Below are positions 8,016-16,172 of a stretch of DNA of 64,000 bases, piece after piece. Below the pieces are notes generated by a model that was not told the origin of the DNA, did no database searches, and saw nothing but the letters and a program-made list of their open reading frames with translations. The stretch is from Mucilaginibacter sp. UR6-11 (GTDB lineage Bacteria > Bacteroidota > Bacteroidia > Sphingobacteriales > Sphingobacteriaceae), in NCBI RefSeq assembly GCF_020880695.1, contig NZ_JAJIWO010000002.1, forward strand, positions 124,001 through 188,000, read 5' to 3'. Numbering within the stretch: position 1 is the stretch's first letter; the number at the start of each line of letters is the position of its first letter. The translations under genes and the position numbers were made by a program.

Positions 8016-8672
8016 TTAGAAATAATTTTGAATAAATGGATAAGCATTGAGCTCGGTTGATGATGCACCGTTTATCCAGATCGTATAAATTTTACCGGCC
8101 TGCGGGTTAAAGCTAATTACCGTTGGGTTAGTTACGGTTGCTGCTGTAGCCGTAAAAGAAGTACCCGGGTCGACATCAAAATAGGGCGATGCGTTAGAAA
8201 ACACCAGGTCGTTAAACAAAGTTGCCCCGCCGGTGATCGTCATTTTAAAAGAATCGTTTAAATAGTTATGCAGGTTTACAAACCTTACGCGCGCTTTACC
8301 TGCAGGCGGCGCGGTCATGTTATCAACTATCCCGCCCGAAATTAATTCGCCGGTAAAACTCCTGAAAAAAAACACGGTAGCATAGTCGCCGATGTTTGAA
8401 CCGTAGTTATAAGTCAGATTTGATATAGTGGTACCTACATTTGTTATTGACAGGGCATTGATCCCTGCAGTATAAGTTATATATGAGCTTTGCACGCCGA
8501 ACGCCAGGTTGGTTACCACTTTGGTTGTATTAATATAGGCGTCCTGGTTAATAGAGCCGGGTATAGCATTTACAAAACGGATGTGCGCATCGCCGGTAGG
8601 CGGTACATTTTTCTTTACGCATGACGAGAGCAATGCAACAGCGCCTAAACACAAAAACAATATTTTTTTCAT
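8016..8672 (-). CDS. DUF4397 lipoprotein
   Basis: A 218-aa lipoprotein: the signal ends in LLSSC, with Cys at about 18. The mature region holds two DUF4397-type halves, each opening with an IRFVN or VRFVN strand (AHIRFVNAIPGSINQDAYIN near 30, KARVRFVNLHNYLNDSF near 127). This is a beta-sandwich family found mostly on bacterial surfaces, often in Bacteroidota. Its ligand and role are unknown. It is a single gene with its own terminator just downstream and a roughly 210-base AT-rich region shared with the divergent lipoprotein gene at 8884. Confidence 0.8.
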   Translation of the reverse strand: MKKILFLCLGAVALLSSCVKKNVPPTGDAHIRFVNAIPGSINQDAYINTTKVVTNLAFGVQSSYITYTAGINALSITNVGTTISNLTYNYGSNIGDYATVFFFRSFTGELISGGIVDNMTAPPAGKARVRFVNLHNYLNDSFKMTITGGATLFNDLVFSNASPYFDVDPGTSFTATAATVTNPTVISFNPQAGKIYTIWINGASSTELNAYPFIQNYF

Positions 8673-8883
8673 GGTTGTTTAATTAACAGTTCTTTTTTAG
8701 TGAATAATTGGTCAGCAGCCAAAACGCTAAATTATTGATTAAATTATTCAATTGAAATTATTTAACATTAGCGGTTATTTAAATCAGGCTGCCGATACCT
8801 GCCCGGTCAACATTTAAATGTAATTTTTCGTTTAATATCCCGATATTTATAAATGAAATAATTACTTATTTTACAATAACTCC

Positions 8884-9411
8884 ATGATAAAGAAAGCGTT
8901 ATTTATTTCATTGCTGTTGCCGTTAGTACTCAGTTCATGCGGTATGTTGCAATCAATAGTTAAATCGTCGTTTCCGTATACGGCTACCCTGGTTATACCC
9001 GCATCAGCAGAAACCGGCAAGAGCTATGCTGCCGTGAGCCTTGCTACCAGTTTTGATCAAAACTTCTCAAAAAGCGGTAATAACGGGGATAATGTAAGTG
9101 AAGTAAGCATTATTTCGGCCCGGCTGGAGTCGATGGACCCGGCTACTTTTAACCTGGGTAATATTAAAAAGCTAAAGGTCTATATGTCGCGCGAGGATGG
9201 TAAGGACGAGATTTTAGTGGCTTCGCGCACCGAGATCACCCCGGACGTTGGTAATACCCTGGTGCTGGATATAGATAATTCAACCTTTTTAGACAAGCTG
9301 GTGCGCCAGCCGGATATCAAGATAAAAATGGTTTATGAGCTGCGCCGTAAAATTGATACCGACGCCAGCCTGCGTTTAATACTGGGGCTGAATGCTTACC
9401 CGGCTAAATAA
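8884..9411 (+). CDS. Conserved-looking small lipoprotein, function unknown
   Basis: A 175-aa protein with a lipoprotein signal (MIKKALFISLLLPLVLSSC; lipobox LSSC). The mature part is rich in beta-forming segments (YTATLVIPASAETGKSY, NTLVLDIDNSTFLDKLV, IKIKMVYELRRKI) and has no motif I can assign. Its stop codon TAA (9409-9411) is directly followed, without a gap, by the stop of the convergent gene (9412-9414). Confidence 0.6.
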   Translation: MIKKALFISLLLPLVLSSCGMLQSIVKSSFPYTATLVIPASAETGKSYAAVSLATSFDQNFSKSGNNGDNVSEVSIISARLESMDPATFNLGNIKKLKVYMSREDGKDEILVASRTEITPDVGNTLVLDIDNSTFLDKLVRQPDIKIKMVYELRRKIDTDASLRLILGLNAYPAK

Positions 9412-10371
9412 TTAATCGTCGATAGTAAAGTTTATGGGCACGCTAAAACCAACCTTTACCGGTATCCCGTAGGCGGTACCTGCCCGCCAGTTAACCGCCG
9501 ATGCTTTTAAAACCCTTATGGCTTCCTTATCCATTATAAGGTCCACACCATGCAACACTTTTATGTCATTGAGCACGCCATCTTTTTCTATTGTAAAGGA
9601 CAGCAGCACCATGCCCTCATAAGATCTGTTTTGGGCATCAATTGGATAAACTATTCTTTTACTTAAAAAATTTCTAAATGCTTTGTAGCCGCCTTTATAT
9701 TGGGGCCACGCCCTTCTTTGCTGATAGCTATGCTTAACGCCTGCTGAGTCAACAGACAAACCCGTCATGAGCTTACCATTGTCATAACGCTCGGTAAAAC
9801 TTAGTTTCAGTTGCTCATCTTTACCTGTCCACAGGCTGTCGCGTTTTCCGTCTTTTATTTTCCCGTACTCCTGCAGGTATTCAAAATCATCATCAAACCC
9901 TGCAAAATATCCGTTACCGTCGGTAACCAGTGCTTTACCGGCCGAGTCAAGGCATGCTATAATATTATACCGGGTTGCCGAATCATCTGCCGTAACTAAA
10001 TAATCCTTTACGGTATAGGGCTTACCATTGGGATAAAAGTCATAAACCAGGCCTACCGGCTTATTGTCTTTATACGTACAAAAGCGCATCTTTTTACCAT
10101 TATGAAAATAACTCATGGCCGGCCCCTCCAGGTTAAGCGGAACAATTTTGGTAGATTGGCCTATAAACTTTTTTGCACTATCGGGATAATATTCAAAAAC
10201 GTTATAAATGTTGGTTTGGTAACCGGTTTCCTGTATCAGCTGCATGTAGTCGCAACCTTCCCTGGTTGGTAGATACCGGCCGTCATTTTTTCTGAAATAT
10301 ATTTTTTGTTGTTTTTGAGCGGCGCAGTTAGCAGCCATAACAACCAATATCAAAATCCAGGAAAGTTTCAT
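9412..10371 (-). CDS. TonB C-terminal-domain protein with MORN-like repeats
   Basis: A 319-aa exported protein (MKLSWILILVVMAANCAAQ signal). The middle has toxin-antidote/MORN-like sheets such as GPAMSYFHNGKKMRFCTY and KPVGLVYDFYPNGKPYTV. Residues about 240-319 look like a TonB C-terminal domain: YPIDAQNRSYEGMVLLSFTI followed by KVLHGVDLIMDKEAIRVLKAS. Unlike real TonB it has no visible proline-rich spacer and its only hydrophobic segment is the signal, so it is more likely a periplasmic TonB-domain protein than an energy transducer. It starts 9 bases after panD and is probably co-transcribed with it. Confidence 0.75.
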   Translation of the reverse strand: MKLSWILILVVMAANCAAQKQQKIYFRKNDGRYLPTREGCDYMQLIQETGYQTNIYNVFEYYPDSAKKFIGQSTKIVPLNLEGPAMSYFHNGKKMRFCTYKDNKPVGLVYDFYPNGKPYTVKDYLVTADDSATRYNIIACLDSAGKALVTDGNGYFAGFDDDFEYLQEYGKIKDGKRDSLWTGKDEQLKLSFTERYDNGKLMTGLSVDSAGVKHSYQQRRAWPQYKGGYKAFRNFLSKRIVYPIDAQNRSYEGMVLLSFTIEKDGVLNDIKVLHGVDLIMDKEAIRVLKASAVNWRAGTAYGIPVKVGFSVPINFTIDD

Positions 10372-10380
10372 GCGGGCTAA

Positions 10381-10731
10381 TTATTTTAACAGCTTATTAT
10401 CGGTATCCGGGAAAACTAGGATAGGCTCATAAGCGCGCGCCTCGTCCATCTCCATGTACGCGTATGACATGATGATCACGATATCGCCCACCTGCGCCAG
10501 CCTGGCGGTAGCGCCGTTAAGGCATATGGTACCGCTGCCGCGTTCGCCTTTTATCACATAAGTTTCAAAACGGGCACCGTTATTATTGTTTACAATCTGC
10601 ACCTTCTCATTGGCAATGATATTTGCCGCGTCCATCAAATCTTCATCAATAGTAATACTACCAACGTAGTTTAACTCGGCCTGGGTTACCCGGGCCCGGT
10701 GAAGCTTTGATTTTAATACCTCAATAATCAT
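10381..10731 (-). CDS. panD: Aspartate 1-decarboxylase
   Basis: PanD converts L-aspartate to beta-alanine for pantothenate and coenzyme A synthesis. The 116-aa pyruvoyl enzyme is made as a proenzyme that cuts itself at Gly24-Ser25; the sequence [10 protein letters not shown] places G24-S25 exactly there. The family segments [14 protein letters not shown] and [13 protein letters not shown]-like ([20 protein letters not shown]) are intact and length is normal. It lies downstream of panC in the same direction, but a -7 box sits only four bases upstream of the ATG, so it probably also has its own near-leaderless transcript. Confidence 0.96.
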   Translation of the reverse strand: MIIEVLKSKLHRARVTQAELNYVGSITIDEDLMDAANIIANEKVQIVNNNNGARFETYVIKGERGSGTICLNGATARLAQVGDIVIIMSYAYMEMDEARAYEPILVFPDTDNKLLK

Positions 10732-10735
10732 GGTG

Positions 10736-10743
10736 CAAAGTTA
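10736..10743 (-). promoter_or_regulatory. -7 promoter box of panD, predicts a leaderless transcript
   Basis: Minus-strand TAACTTTG, a full TAnnTTTG match. Only four bases separate it from the panD ATG (10729-10731), so transcription would begin at or within a few bases of the start codon. Confidence 0.55.
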
Positions 10744-10756
10744 GTGTTTTAGTTAT

Positions 10757-10851
10757 TAAAGAATAAAGATTGAAGATTAGTTGACTTTATTATGGAAATC
10801 AATGATGCTAATTTGACAGGCGCAATCTTCAACCACCGATCTCTAATCTTT
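10757..10851. repeat. GATTAAAG/GATTGAAG simple repeat between panC and panD
   Basis: AAAGATTGAAGATTAG at 10765-10780 is opposed by CAATCTTC (10822-10829) and CTAATCTTTC (10843-10852) in inverted sense. The right end overlaps the last codons and stop of panC. Confidence 0.6.
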
Positions 10852-11682
10852 CAAAACCACATTATCAATCAGCCTTGTTTTACCTACGGTGGCGGCTACC
10901 AGGGCGATAAACTTTTTAGTGCTTTTACTGGCCGGATGCAGGGTTTCGGCGTCGGCTATTTCAAAATAACCCAATGTTACGCCCGGCTCCTTATTAATAG
11001 CGGTAACGGCCTGCTGCTGCAGCTGATCAATATGATCGGGGCTAAACTGTTGTTTTATGCTGTTTAATGTTTTTGATAAAATAAGCGCGTGCTGCCTGTC
11101 GGCAGGGGTTAAGTGTATGTTTCTGGAGCTTAGGGCCAGGCCGTCGGCGTCGCGCGCAATAGGGCACATTACCAGCTTAACGGGCAGGTTCAACAGGCTT
11201 ACCATGCGGCTGATTACCAAAAACTGCTGGTAATCTTTTTGACCGAATAAAGCAATGTCGGGCTTAACAATGGTAAACAGCTTATATACCACCTGGGTAA
11301 CCCCCTGGTAATGCCCGGGCCTGAACTTTCCTTCAAGCAGGCCCTCCAGTTCGCCTATATCCAAATGCCAGCTTTCATTGCCGGCATACATTTCATCAAC
11401 ATCCGGATTAAAAAGGATGTCGCAGTTAACCTGCTCCAGCTTTTTGATATCCTCCAGGATGGGGCGCGGATAGATCTCCAGGTCCTTTGTGTCGTTAAAC
11501 TGCGTTGGGTTAACAAAAATGCTGCAAACCACCACATTGCCCAGTTGCTGCGCCTGCTTTATTAGTGACAGGTGCCCCGGGTGCAGGGCGCCCATGGTGG
11601 GTACAAACGTAACAATGGCCCCCCCGGCCCTTAATGTGGCCAGATATTGTTGCAATTCGGCCTTTTTAGTGAAGTTTTTCAA
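10843..11682 (-). CDS. panC: Pantothenate synthetase, TTG start
   Basis: PanC ligates pantoate and beta-alanine using ATP. The nucleotidyltransferase HIGH-like motif is PTMGALHPGH at 28-37; IFVNPTQFN and GEKDYQQ-like FGQKDYQQ are present, as is the ALSSRN segment corresponding to the KMSKS-type loop. The length of 279 aa is normal. The codon at the start is TTG (11680-11682); an in-frame stop lies four codons upstream and no ATG fits the family N-terminus, so TTG is the likely start. The final codons (LKD and stop) are formed by the GATTAG-type repeat AAAGATTAG. It is divergent from the GT5 gene. Confidence 0.95.
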   Translation of the reverse strand: MKNFTKKAELQQYLATLRAGGAIVTFVPTMGALHPGHLSLIKQAQQLGNVVVCSIFVNPTQFNDTKDLEIYPRPILEDIKKLEQVNCDILFNPDVDEMYAGNESWHLDIGELEGLLEGKFRPGHYQGVTQVVYKLFTIVKPDIALFGQKDYQQFLVISRMVSLLNLPVKLVMCPIARDADGLALSSRNIHLTPADRQHALILSKTLNSIKQQFSPDHIDQLQQQAVTAINKEPGVTLGYFEIADAETLHPASKSTKKFIALVAATVGKTRLIDNVVLKD

Positions 11683-11776
11683 TGTTATATATTACAAAAG
11701 AGGGCGAAGTTGCATAAATGATACAAAATAACCAAAAACTACTTGCATAATTGATTGATACTTCATATATAATGCT

Positions 11777-11784
11777 TATATTTG
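11777..11784 (+). promoter_or_regulatory. -7 promoter box of the GT5 / DUF4270 operon
   Basis: TATATTTG, a TAnnTTTG match, with an ATTG-containing stretch around 11751-11757 in the -33 position. The predicted start near 11788 leaves a leader of about 46 nt to the ATG at 11834. Confidence 0.55.
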
Positions 11785-11833
11785 CACACTCAAATTTTTT
11801 GAGTTGTTACATAATTTAAATTCTGATTTGGAG

Positions 11834-12658
11834 ATGGGTAAATCTAAGCTTTTGTTTATAACTCATGAAATGTCACCTTTCCTTGAACTCTCTAAAATTT
11901 CTGAAATTACACGCCAGCTTCCGCAGGCCATGCAGGAAAAAGGTTACGAAATTCGTATCCTGATGCCTCGTTTCGGAAATATCAATGAGAGAAGGAACAG
12001 ACTTCATGAAGTGATCAGGTTATCGGGTATGAATATCATAATTAACGATAACGATAATCCGTTGATCATAAAAGTGGCATCTATCCCGGCGGCGCGTATG
12101 CAGGTATATTTTTTAGACAATGAAGAATATTTCCAGCGTAAGCATGTGTTTGAGGATAAGGATGGCAAATTTTACGCTGATAACGATGAGCGTATGATCT
12201 TCTTTTGCAAAGGAGCATTAGAAACTGTTAAAAAACTGGGCTGGGCGCCTGATGTTATTCACTGCCATGGCTGGATGAGTGCATTGGTTCCTGCTTATTT
12301 AAAAACTACTTATAAAGACGATCCTACTTTTAAACATTCAAAAGTGGTTTATTCAATTTATGAGAATGATTTTACGGGCCGCTTAAGTGATGATTTTGCA
12401 CGTAAAGCCGTTATGGGCGACATGACCGATAAACATACGGACGTTTACAAGGCCGGCACTAACACTGCCTTATACGAAGGCGCTATCCAGTATAGCGACG
12501 CTATTGTATTGGCGGGCGAGAATATTAACGAGGATGTGTTAAATAATGTTAAAAACAGCCAAAAATCAGTTTTAGAATTCAATTCTACCGCAGATTTCGA
12601 AAATTATTACAATTTTTACGACGAAATTACCAATGAGGAATTGGTGAATGTTGTATAA
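11834..12658 (+). CDS. Glycogen/starch synthase N-terminal (GT5) domain protein
   Basis: This 274-aa protein matches only the N-terminal half of glycogen/starch synthases (family GT5): KLLFITHEMSPFLELSKI is the equivalent of the ADP-glucose-binding KVGGL region, and WAPDVIHCHGWMSALVPAYL is the typical DVIHxHDW strand. The C-terminal glycosyl-transferring GT1-like half is absent, so it may be a glycogen-binding or regulatory paralogue rather than a full synthase. I chose the ATG at 11834 (after a GGAG stretch) over an upstream TTG at 11804, because MGKSKLLFITHE fits the family. The arrangement next to panC/panD and before DUF4270 and glmS recurs in related bacteria as I remember them. Confidence 0.85.
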   Translation: MGKSKLLFITHEMSPFLELSKISEITRQLPQAMQEKGYEIRILMPRFGNINERRNRLHEVIRLSGMNIIINDNDNPLIIKVASIPAARMQVYFLDNEEYFQRKHVFEDKDGKFYADNDERMIFFCKGALETVKKLGWAPDVIHCHGWMSALVPAYLKTTYKDDPTFKHSKVVYSIYENDFTGRLSDDFARKAVMGDMTDKHTDVYKAGTNTALYEGAIQYSDAIVLAGENINEDVLNNVKNSQKSVLEFNSTADFENYYNFYDEITNEELVNVV

Positions 12659-12676
12659 GCTTTGAGAGATCGATAT

Positions 12677-14062
12677 ATGAAATTTATAAGACTAGACTTA
12701 TTAACCCTGTTGATAAGTCTTTTTATTTTGGGCGGTTGTAAGAACCAGGATACTATTGGTTTGGGTGTAATATCATCAAACCAGATAAGTGGCAATTTAA
12801 TAGATTCGTCAACCATTGTAGTTAATACAGTGCGTGAAGATAGTTTGATAACCAACGGCTTGTCGCGCACACCGCTGTCTTTTTTTAAAGACCCGGTGTT
12901 TGGTACTACAGAAGCAAATTTGGCTATTGATCTTAATTTACCGGGCAGCTCTGCGTTTACATTACCTGTCGGAACAGTTGTTATTGATTCGGCCATGCTG
13001 GTTTTAAGATATGCGCCCAATAGTTTCTATGGCGACTCTATCGCATCAAGATATAAAGCAAATGTATACCAGCTAAAAGAGCGGATACTTAGCGGCCATA
13101 CCTATTACAGCAATAAAACCTGGAGCGCTGATAAAGGCACGTTACTGGGTTCAAAATCCTTTATATCAAGAACCGGCGACAGCATCAAAATTATTACGCC
13201 TATTGCCGGCGCGCCTGATACCCTTATAAAGGTACCGCCGCAATTAAGGATACCGATAAGCACCAGCTTTGTAAACAGCATACTATACGCTGCACCCGCT
13301 GCACAACTTAGCTCAAACCTTATTTTTAAAAATAACGTTAACGGGCTATATGTAACGCTTGATCAAAATCAATCGGGGCCGGGTGGTACGTTTATGTTCG
13401 CTTTGGATTCGGCTGCCGCCGTTCAGATTTATTACCGCAACACCAATGGCAGCGTTATTGATACCGGTGTATTGGTATTACCGAGCAGATTACATGCCGC
13501 AGAAATAAAACACACGCATTCAAATACCATCAAGGCTGAGTTGGCTAACAGTACCACCAATCGCAAAACTTTTTATTTGCAAAGTATGGGTGGCTTAAAA
13601 AGCCGGATAAGTTTCCCTTATCTTAAAAACATCCTTAAAACTATTGGCGGCGATGTTATTGTAAACCATGCCGAGCTGGTAGTTACCGCCGCGCCGGGAT
13701 CTACGATACCGTTTGCACCGCTGCCGAAGCTGGCCATGTACCGTTATGACCTGGCTAACCAGGTACAATTGATACAGGACGCTGCCAGCAGCGACCCAAG
13801 GTACTTCGCTGAAGCAACAACGGCCGGCTTTTATGATCTGCAGCATCAAAATTATCATTTTTTGATAACAGCTTATATACAGGACCTGATGCGTGGTAAA
13901 ACCACCGATTACGGAACCTTTATAGGCCCGGTAATCCCTACCAGTTCGGTTTCTGTGGCGCCAACCGCCCAGGTTGACGGCCGTACCATTGCTGTCGGTT
14001 TTGATACCGCATCGCCCTACCGTATAAAACTTAATCTTTTTTATACCAAAGTAGTTAAATAA
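12677..14062 (+). CDS. DUF4270 lipoprotein
   Basis: A 461-aa lipoprotein (signal ending in ILGGC, Cys about 21) of the Bacteroidota DUF4270 family. The signature N-terminal part is present: DTIGLGVI, then DSSTIVVNTVREDSLITNG and DPVFGTTEANLAIDLNLPG, followed by a long beta-rich domain. The function is unknown; a role in polysaccharide or surface biology is only suggested by its constant place next to the GT5 gene. The ATG at 12677, after GAGAGAT, is preferred to the upstream TTG at 12662. It begins 18 bases after the GT5 stop, so the two form an operon ending in the large inverted repeat at 14075. Confidence 0.85.
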   Translation: MKFIRLDLLTLLISLFILGGCKNQDTIGLGVISSNQISGNLIDSSTIVVNTVREDSLITNGLSRTPLSFFKDPVFGTTEANLAIDLNLPGSSAFTLPVGTVVIDSAMLVLRYAPNSFYGDSIASRYKANVYQLKERILSGHTYYSNKTWSADKGTLLGSKSFISRTGDSIKIITPIAGAPDTLIKVPPQLRIPISTSFVNSILYAAPAAQLSSNLIFKNNVNGLYVTLDQNQSGPGGTFMFALDSAAAVQIYYRNTNGSVIDTGVLVLPSRLHAAEIKHTHSNTIKAELANSTTNRKTFYLQSMGGLKSRISFPYLKNILKTIGGDVIVNHAELVVTAAPGSTIPFAPLPKLAMYRYDLANQVQLIQDAASSDPRYFAEATTAGFYDLQHQNYHFLITAYIQDLMRGKTTDYGTFIGPVIPTSSVSVAPTAQVDGRTIAVGFDTASPYRIKLNLFYTKVVK

Positions 14063-14074
14063 CAACAGCTGCCG

Positions 14075-14116
14075 CAATAGCAATTTATTAATTTTAATAT
14101 TAGTAAATTGCTATTG
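14075..14116. terminator. 13-bp perfect inverted repeat between DUF4270 gene and glmS
   Basis: CAATAGCAATTTA (14075-14087) and TAAATTGCTATTG (14104-14116) are perfect reverse complements around a 16-base AT loop. It lacks a clean T tail, but lies directly after the DUF4270 stop and before the glmS promoter, so it probably ends the upstream operon. Confidence 0.6.
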
Positions 14117-14141
14117 TTGTTGTTATTGTCATATCGCTGCT

Positions 14142-14149
14142 TATTTTTG
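14142..14149 (+). promoter_or_regulatory. -7 promoter box of glmS
   Basis: TATTTTTG, a full TAnnTTTG match, 23 bases before the glmS ATG at 14173. I see no glmS ribozyme-like structure in the short leader. Confidence 0.55.
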
Positions 14150-14172
14150 CTAAATCACTAACTATTTATTTT

Positions 14173-16008
14173 ATGTGTGGAATTGTAGGCTACATAGGCT
14201 ATAGAGAAGCTTATCCAATAATTATTAAAGGGCTGCACCGGCTGGAATACAGGGGCTATGACAGCGCCGGAATTGCGCTGTATGATAAAGAGCTGAAAGT
14301 CTATAAAAAAGCCGGAAAGGTAAGTGATCTGGAGAACTTTGTAAAAGGAGTAAACCTTGGCGGCACTGTTGGCATGGGCCATACCCGCTGGGCAACGCAT
14401 GGCGCCCCAAGCGACCGCAACTCGCACCCGCACTCATCAGGCGACCGTAGACTAACCATCATACATAACGGCATTATTGAAAACTATGGCGTTATCAAAG
14501 AGACGTTATTAGCCAAGGGCCATGTTTTTAAAAGCGATACCGATACCGAGGTTTTAATACACCTGGTTGAAGATATCCAAAAAGAAACCGGCCTTGACCT
14601 GGCTGAAGCCGTCAGGATAACCTTAAACAAAGTTATCGGCGCCTATGCTATTGTGATTATGAGCGCCGATGAGCCCGACATCCTGATAGCCGCCCGCAAA
14701 GGCAGCCCGATGGTGATCGGCGTGGGCAAAGGCGAATATTTTGTAGCCTCAGATGCAACACCTATTGTAGAGTATACTAAAAACGTTATCTACTTAAACG
14801 ATAATGAAATTGCTTACATCCACCGCGATGAGCTGCTGATCAAGAATATTGATAATACCATACAAACCCCCTACATACACGAGCTGGACATGAAGCTGGA
14901 AGCCCTTGAAAAAGGCGGCTATGACCACTTTATGTTAAAAGAGATTTATGAGCAGGCGCGTTCTATCCGTGATTGCTTACGCGGGCGTATCTACCCGGCA
15001 CAGGGCAAAGTACAACTGGGCGGCATTAAAGAGTATGCCGAAAAACTTAAAAACGTAGACCGGATAATTATAGTGGCCTGTGGTACCTCATGGCACGCCG
15101 GCCTGGTGGGCGAGTACCTGATTGAAGAATATGCGCGCGTACCGGTTGAGGTTGAATATGCATCTGAATTTAGGTACCGTAACCCCATCATCACCCAAAA
15201 AGATTTGGTGATAGCCATATCACAATCCGGCGAAACTGCCGATACCATGGCTGCTTTAGAGATTGCCAAAGAACGCGGTGCCACCATCTTCGGTATTTGC
15301 AACGTGGTTGGCGCGTCTATCCCGCGGATCACTGACGCCGGGGTTTATACCCATGCCGGCCCCGAGATCGGTGTGGCATCAACCAAGGCATTTACCGCGC
15401 AGGTTACTGTTTTAACGCTCATCGCGTTTTACATCGCGCAGCAAAGGGGTACCATTACCCAAAGCAAGCTGGTGGAGTATTTAACCGAACTGGACGAGAT
15501 ACCCGCACTGGTTGAACGCACCCTGTTATGCAATGACCGCGTTGAAGAAATTGCCGCCCGGTTTAAAGATGCCAACAACTGTTTGTTCCTGGGCAGGGGC
15601 AGCTCGTTCCCGGTGGCGCTTGAGGGCGCTTTAAAGCTTAAGGAGATCTCTTACGTGCATGCCGAGGGCTATCCGGCTGCCGAAATGAAACACGGCCCTA
15701 TCGCCTTAATTGATGCCGATTTGCCGGTGATCTTTATCGCCACCAAAAACTCATCGTATGAGAAAGTGGTGAGCAACATACAGGAAGTAAAGGCCCGCGG
15801 CGGCCACGTTATTGCCATTGTAACCGAAGGCGATACCCAGGTACGCGACATGGCCGAATACGTAATAGAAATACCACAAACCGACGACGCCTTTGTGCCG
15901 TTGTTAGCCACCATCCCGTTACAGCTACTGGCTTACCACATAGCGGTAATGCGCGGTTGCAACGTAGACCAGCCACGTAACCTGGCAAAATCGGTGACGG
16001 TGGAGTAG
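14173..16008 (+). CDS. glmS: Glutamine--fructose-6-phosphate aminotransferase (isomerizing)
   Basis: GlmS makes glucosamine-6-phosphate, the first step towards UDP-GlcNAc for peptidoglycan and lipopolysaccharide. The 611-aa protein starts MCGIVGYIGYREAY; Cys2 becomes the N-terminal nucleophile of the glutaminase domain. The glutaminase pocket (GMGHTRWATHG, NGIIENY) and two SIS isomerase domains (CGTSWHAGLVGEYLIE, SQSGETADT, then LGRGSSFPVALEGALKLKEI and HGPIALID) are intact, and it ends with the catalytic LAKSVTVE tail. It is transcribed from its own promoter and followed by a terminator embedded in simple repeats. Confidence 0.98.
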   Translation: MCGIVGYIGYREAYPIIIKGLHRLEYRGYDSAGIALYDKELKVYKKAGKVSDLENFVKGVNLGGTVGMGHTRWATHGAPSDRNSHPHSSGDRRLTIIHNGIIENYGVIKETLLAKGHVFKSDTDTEVLIHLVEDIQKETGLDLAEAVRITLNKVIGAYAIVIMSADEPDILIAARKGSPMVIGVGKGEYFVASDATPIVEYTKNVIYLNDNEIAYIHRDELLIKNIDNTIQTPYIHELDMKLEALEKGGYDHFMLKEIYEQARSIRDCLRGRIYPAQGKVQLGGIKEYAEKLKNVDRIIIVACGTSWHAGLVGEYLIEEYARVPVEVEYASEFRYRNPIITQKDLVIAISQSGETADTMAALEIAKERGATIFGICNVVGASIPRITDAGVYTHAGPEIGVASTKAFTAQVTVLTLIAFYIAQQRGTITQSKLVEYLTELDEIPALVERTLLCNDRVEEIAARFKDANNCLFLGRGSSFPVALEGALKLKEISYVHAEGYPAAEMKHGPIALIDADLPVIFIATKNSSYEKVVSNIQEVKARGGHVIAIVTEGDTQVRDMAEYVIEIPQTDDAFVPLLATIPLQLLAYHIAVMRGCNVDQPRNLAKSVTVE

Positions 16009-16132
16009 TTAGTCTGAAGTCTTTAGTCTAAAGTCATAAACAGAAGGGCCTTTGCAAATAGTAAAGGCCTTTTCCGTTTATAAGCATAGCTTTTTTTTTG
16101 ACCAAAGACTTTAGACTCCCGACTAAAGACTA
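16009..16132. repeat. AGTCTTTAGTC inverted repeat blocks around a terminator
   Basis: The left block (16009-16037, AGTCTGAAGTCTTTAGTC) starts next to the glmS stop codon. The right block (16103-16132, AAAGACTTTAGACTCCCGAC) is its inverted counterpart. A terminator hairpin sits between them, the same layout as at 4785-4904 but with an unrelated repeat family. Confidence 0.75.
16044..16072 (+). terminator. Terminator of glmS
   Basis: AAGGGCCTTT (16044-16053) pairs with AAAGGCCTTT (16063-16072, one G-U), and runs into further T residues. Confidence 0.8.
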
Positions 16133-16144
16133 TCTATAAGATTA

Positions 16145-16152
16145 CTATCTTT
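16145..16152 (+). promoter_or_regulatory. Possible -7 promoter box of oxyR
   Basis: TATCTTTA differs from TAnnTTTG in the last base. It sits 20 bases upstream of the oxyR ATG, directly after the repeat block. Confidence 0.35.
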
Positions 16153-16172
16153 ACATAGATTATATCTATATC

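Noticed and set aside
11804-11833. TTG start for the GT5-domain protein
   Set aside because: The added residues do not match the family start, while the ATG at 11834 does.
14150-14172. glmS ribozyme in the glmS leader
   Set aside because: The predicted leader is far too short for the ribozyme and lacks its core.
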